Shown here piece by piece: positions 63,426 to 64,000 of a stretch of 64,000 nt of DNA. Position numbers and translations under genes: made by a program. How positions within the stretch are numbered: the first letter of the stretch is position 1; each line of letters opens with the position of its first letter. The notes under the pieces are model-generated. The model searched no databases. It had not been told where the DNA came from and saw only the letters and a list, made by a program, of their open reading frames with translations. This stretch comes from Archangiaceae bacterium (GTDB lineage Bacteria; Myxococcota; Myxococcia; Myxococcales; Myxococcaceae): contig JADJNS010000003.1 of assembly GCA_016714225.1 (NCBI GenBank), positions 248,001-312,000 on the forward strand, written 5' to 3'.

Positions 63426-63605
63426 GAGCGAGAGAATACGCCTTTCCCCTTGGCCAGCCCCAGTCTTGAACCTGCCCGAGAACCCTTGAACCTTGGCCTG
63501 CCCCTGCCGGGCCGACGCCCGCTCGAACGAAGCGCGCCTGGTACAGAGTGAGGCAGAGCCAGATCACCGACCGCCCAAACCAAGGCTCACGTACACTGCC
63601 GCCCC

Positions 63606-64000
63606 TTGAACCGCCCACGGCTCCACCTCGGCAAGGTCCCCATCGACGTCGTCGACTTCGCCGAGGCCATCGACGCCATCGACCGCCTCATCCAATCCCG
63701 CACCGGCGGCTTCGTGCTCACCCCCAACGTCGACCACGTGGTCGGCGTCGAGAAGAACCCCGCCTTCGAGCACGCCTACTCGCGCGCCAGCCTCTCGCTC
63801 GCCGACGGCATGCCGCTGGTCTGGGCCAGCAAGCTGCTCGGTCAGCCGCTGCCCGAGCGCGTCTCGGGCTCCGACGTCTGCGGCCCGCTGCTCGAGCGTG
63901 CGGGCCAAAAAGGCTGGCGCGTCTACCTCTTCGGCGCCGGCCCCGGCGTGGCCCAGAAGGCTGCCGAGGTGGTGAAAGAGCGCTGGGGCACGAACGTGGT
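63606..64000 (+). CDS. WecG/TagA/CpsF-family glycosyltransferase, 3'-truncated by the window edge
   Basis: The first 131 codons are present. TPNVDHVVG, LSLADGMPLVW (catalytic Asp) and LFGAGPGVAQKAAEV match the WecG/TagA/CpsF family, which adds a sugar to a lipid-linked precursor at the membrane. Start is the TTG at 63606. This could mark the beginning of another polysaccharide gene group beyond the window. Confidence 0.9.
   Translation, partial: MNRPRLHLGKVPIDVVDFAEAIDAIDRLIQSRTGGFVLTPNVDHVVGVEKNPAFEHAYSRASLSLADGMPLVWASKLLGQPLPERVSGSDVCGPLLERAGQKGWRVYLFGAGPGVAQKAAEVVKERWGTNV

Overview
This is a GC-rich (about 70%), densely coded bacterial window. It reads as a myxobacterium (Myxococcota, probably the Myxococcus/Archangium/Cystobacter side). 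The reasons are the many Gly/Thr-linker lipoproteins, Ser/Thr protein kinases fused to TPR, PEGA, zinc-finger or cyclase domains, an FHA-containing sigma-54 activator, a Myxococcales-type sigma factor beside a kinase, and an exopolysaccharide operon in the order I remember for the Myxococcus xanthus eps locus. Genus-level identity is inference. I saw no tRNA, rRNA, CRISPR array, insertion sequence or prophage, and no gap between genes exceeds about 300 bases.

Layout. 1-8151: a 5'-truncated GH44 glycosidase, a fatty acid desaturase, a GNAT/FemAB-like acyltransferase (minus), a second GH44 lipoprotein, a 56-aa membrane protein, and an unusual co-polymerase (Wzz)-polymerase (Wzy) fusion. 8140-17598: a secreted SGNH-like protein (minus), then an eps operon: initiating phosphoglycosyltransferase (EpsZ-like), Wzx flippase, short OPX protein (EpsY), beta-barrel partner (EpsX), response regulator (EpsW), polysaccharide co-polymerase (EpsV), glycosyltransferase (EpsU, frameshifted here) and a degenerate BY-kinase-like protein that has lost its P-loop. 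Most junctions are 4-base GTGA/ATGA overlaps, so translation is probably coupled. 17828-19177 is a CBM6-bearing lipoprotein.

19193-25320 is mainly a minus-strand signalling block: GH99-like lipoprotein, TPR membrane protein, FHA-sigma-54 activator and a PEGA kinase (frameshifted), then an ArsR/AHSA1 pair with a palindrome over the ArsR start. 25478-31896 holds a beta-propeller lipoprotein, a peptidoglycan-binding/EEP nuclease-fold protein, a candidate ribosome-inactivating protein (ricin/Shiga A-chain family), a CoA-disulfide reductase-rhodanese and a lipoprotein methyltransferase. 32058-47499 holds a VCBS-repeat amidase lipoprotein (frameshifted), a kinase with an N-terminal anti-sigma zinc finger followed by a sigma factor gene, several lipoproteins, an ECF sigma factor divergent from an AraC regulator with a perfect 12-bp palindrome between them, an MGT-type glycosyltransferase and 6-phosphogluconate dehydrogenase. 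47773-64000 holds Ig-like and FG-GAP lipoproteins, a peptidase-TPR lipoprotein, a 1292-aa kinase-cyclase-AAA-TPR protein, a degenerate HD-domain/HEAT-repeat pair, an aldo/keto reductase with its divergent AraC regulator, a polysaccharide deacetylase and the start of a WecG/TagA glycosyltransferase.

Most notable: the ricin-like protein next to an EEP-nuclease-fold protein (a possible anti-eukaryotic pair), the Wzz-Wzy fusion paralogous to EpsV, the pseudo-BY-kinase, the anti-sigma zinc finger fused to a kinase, and three separate single-G losses that each break an otherwise intact gene. The last could be assembly errors.
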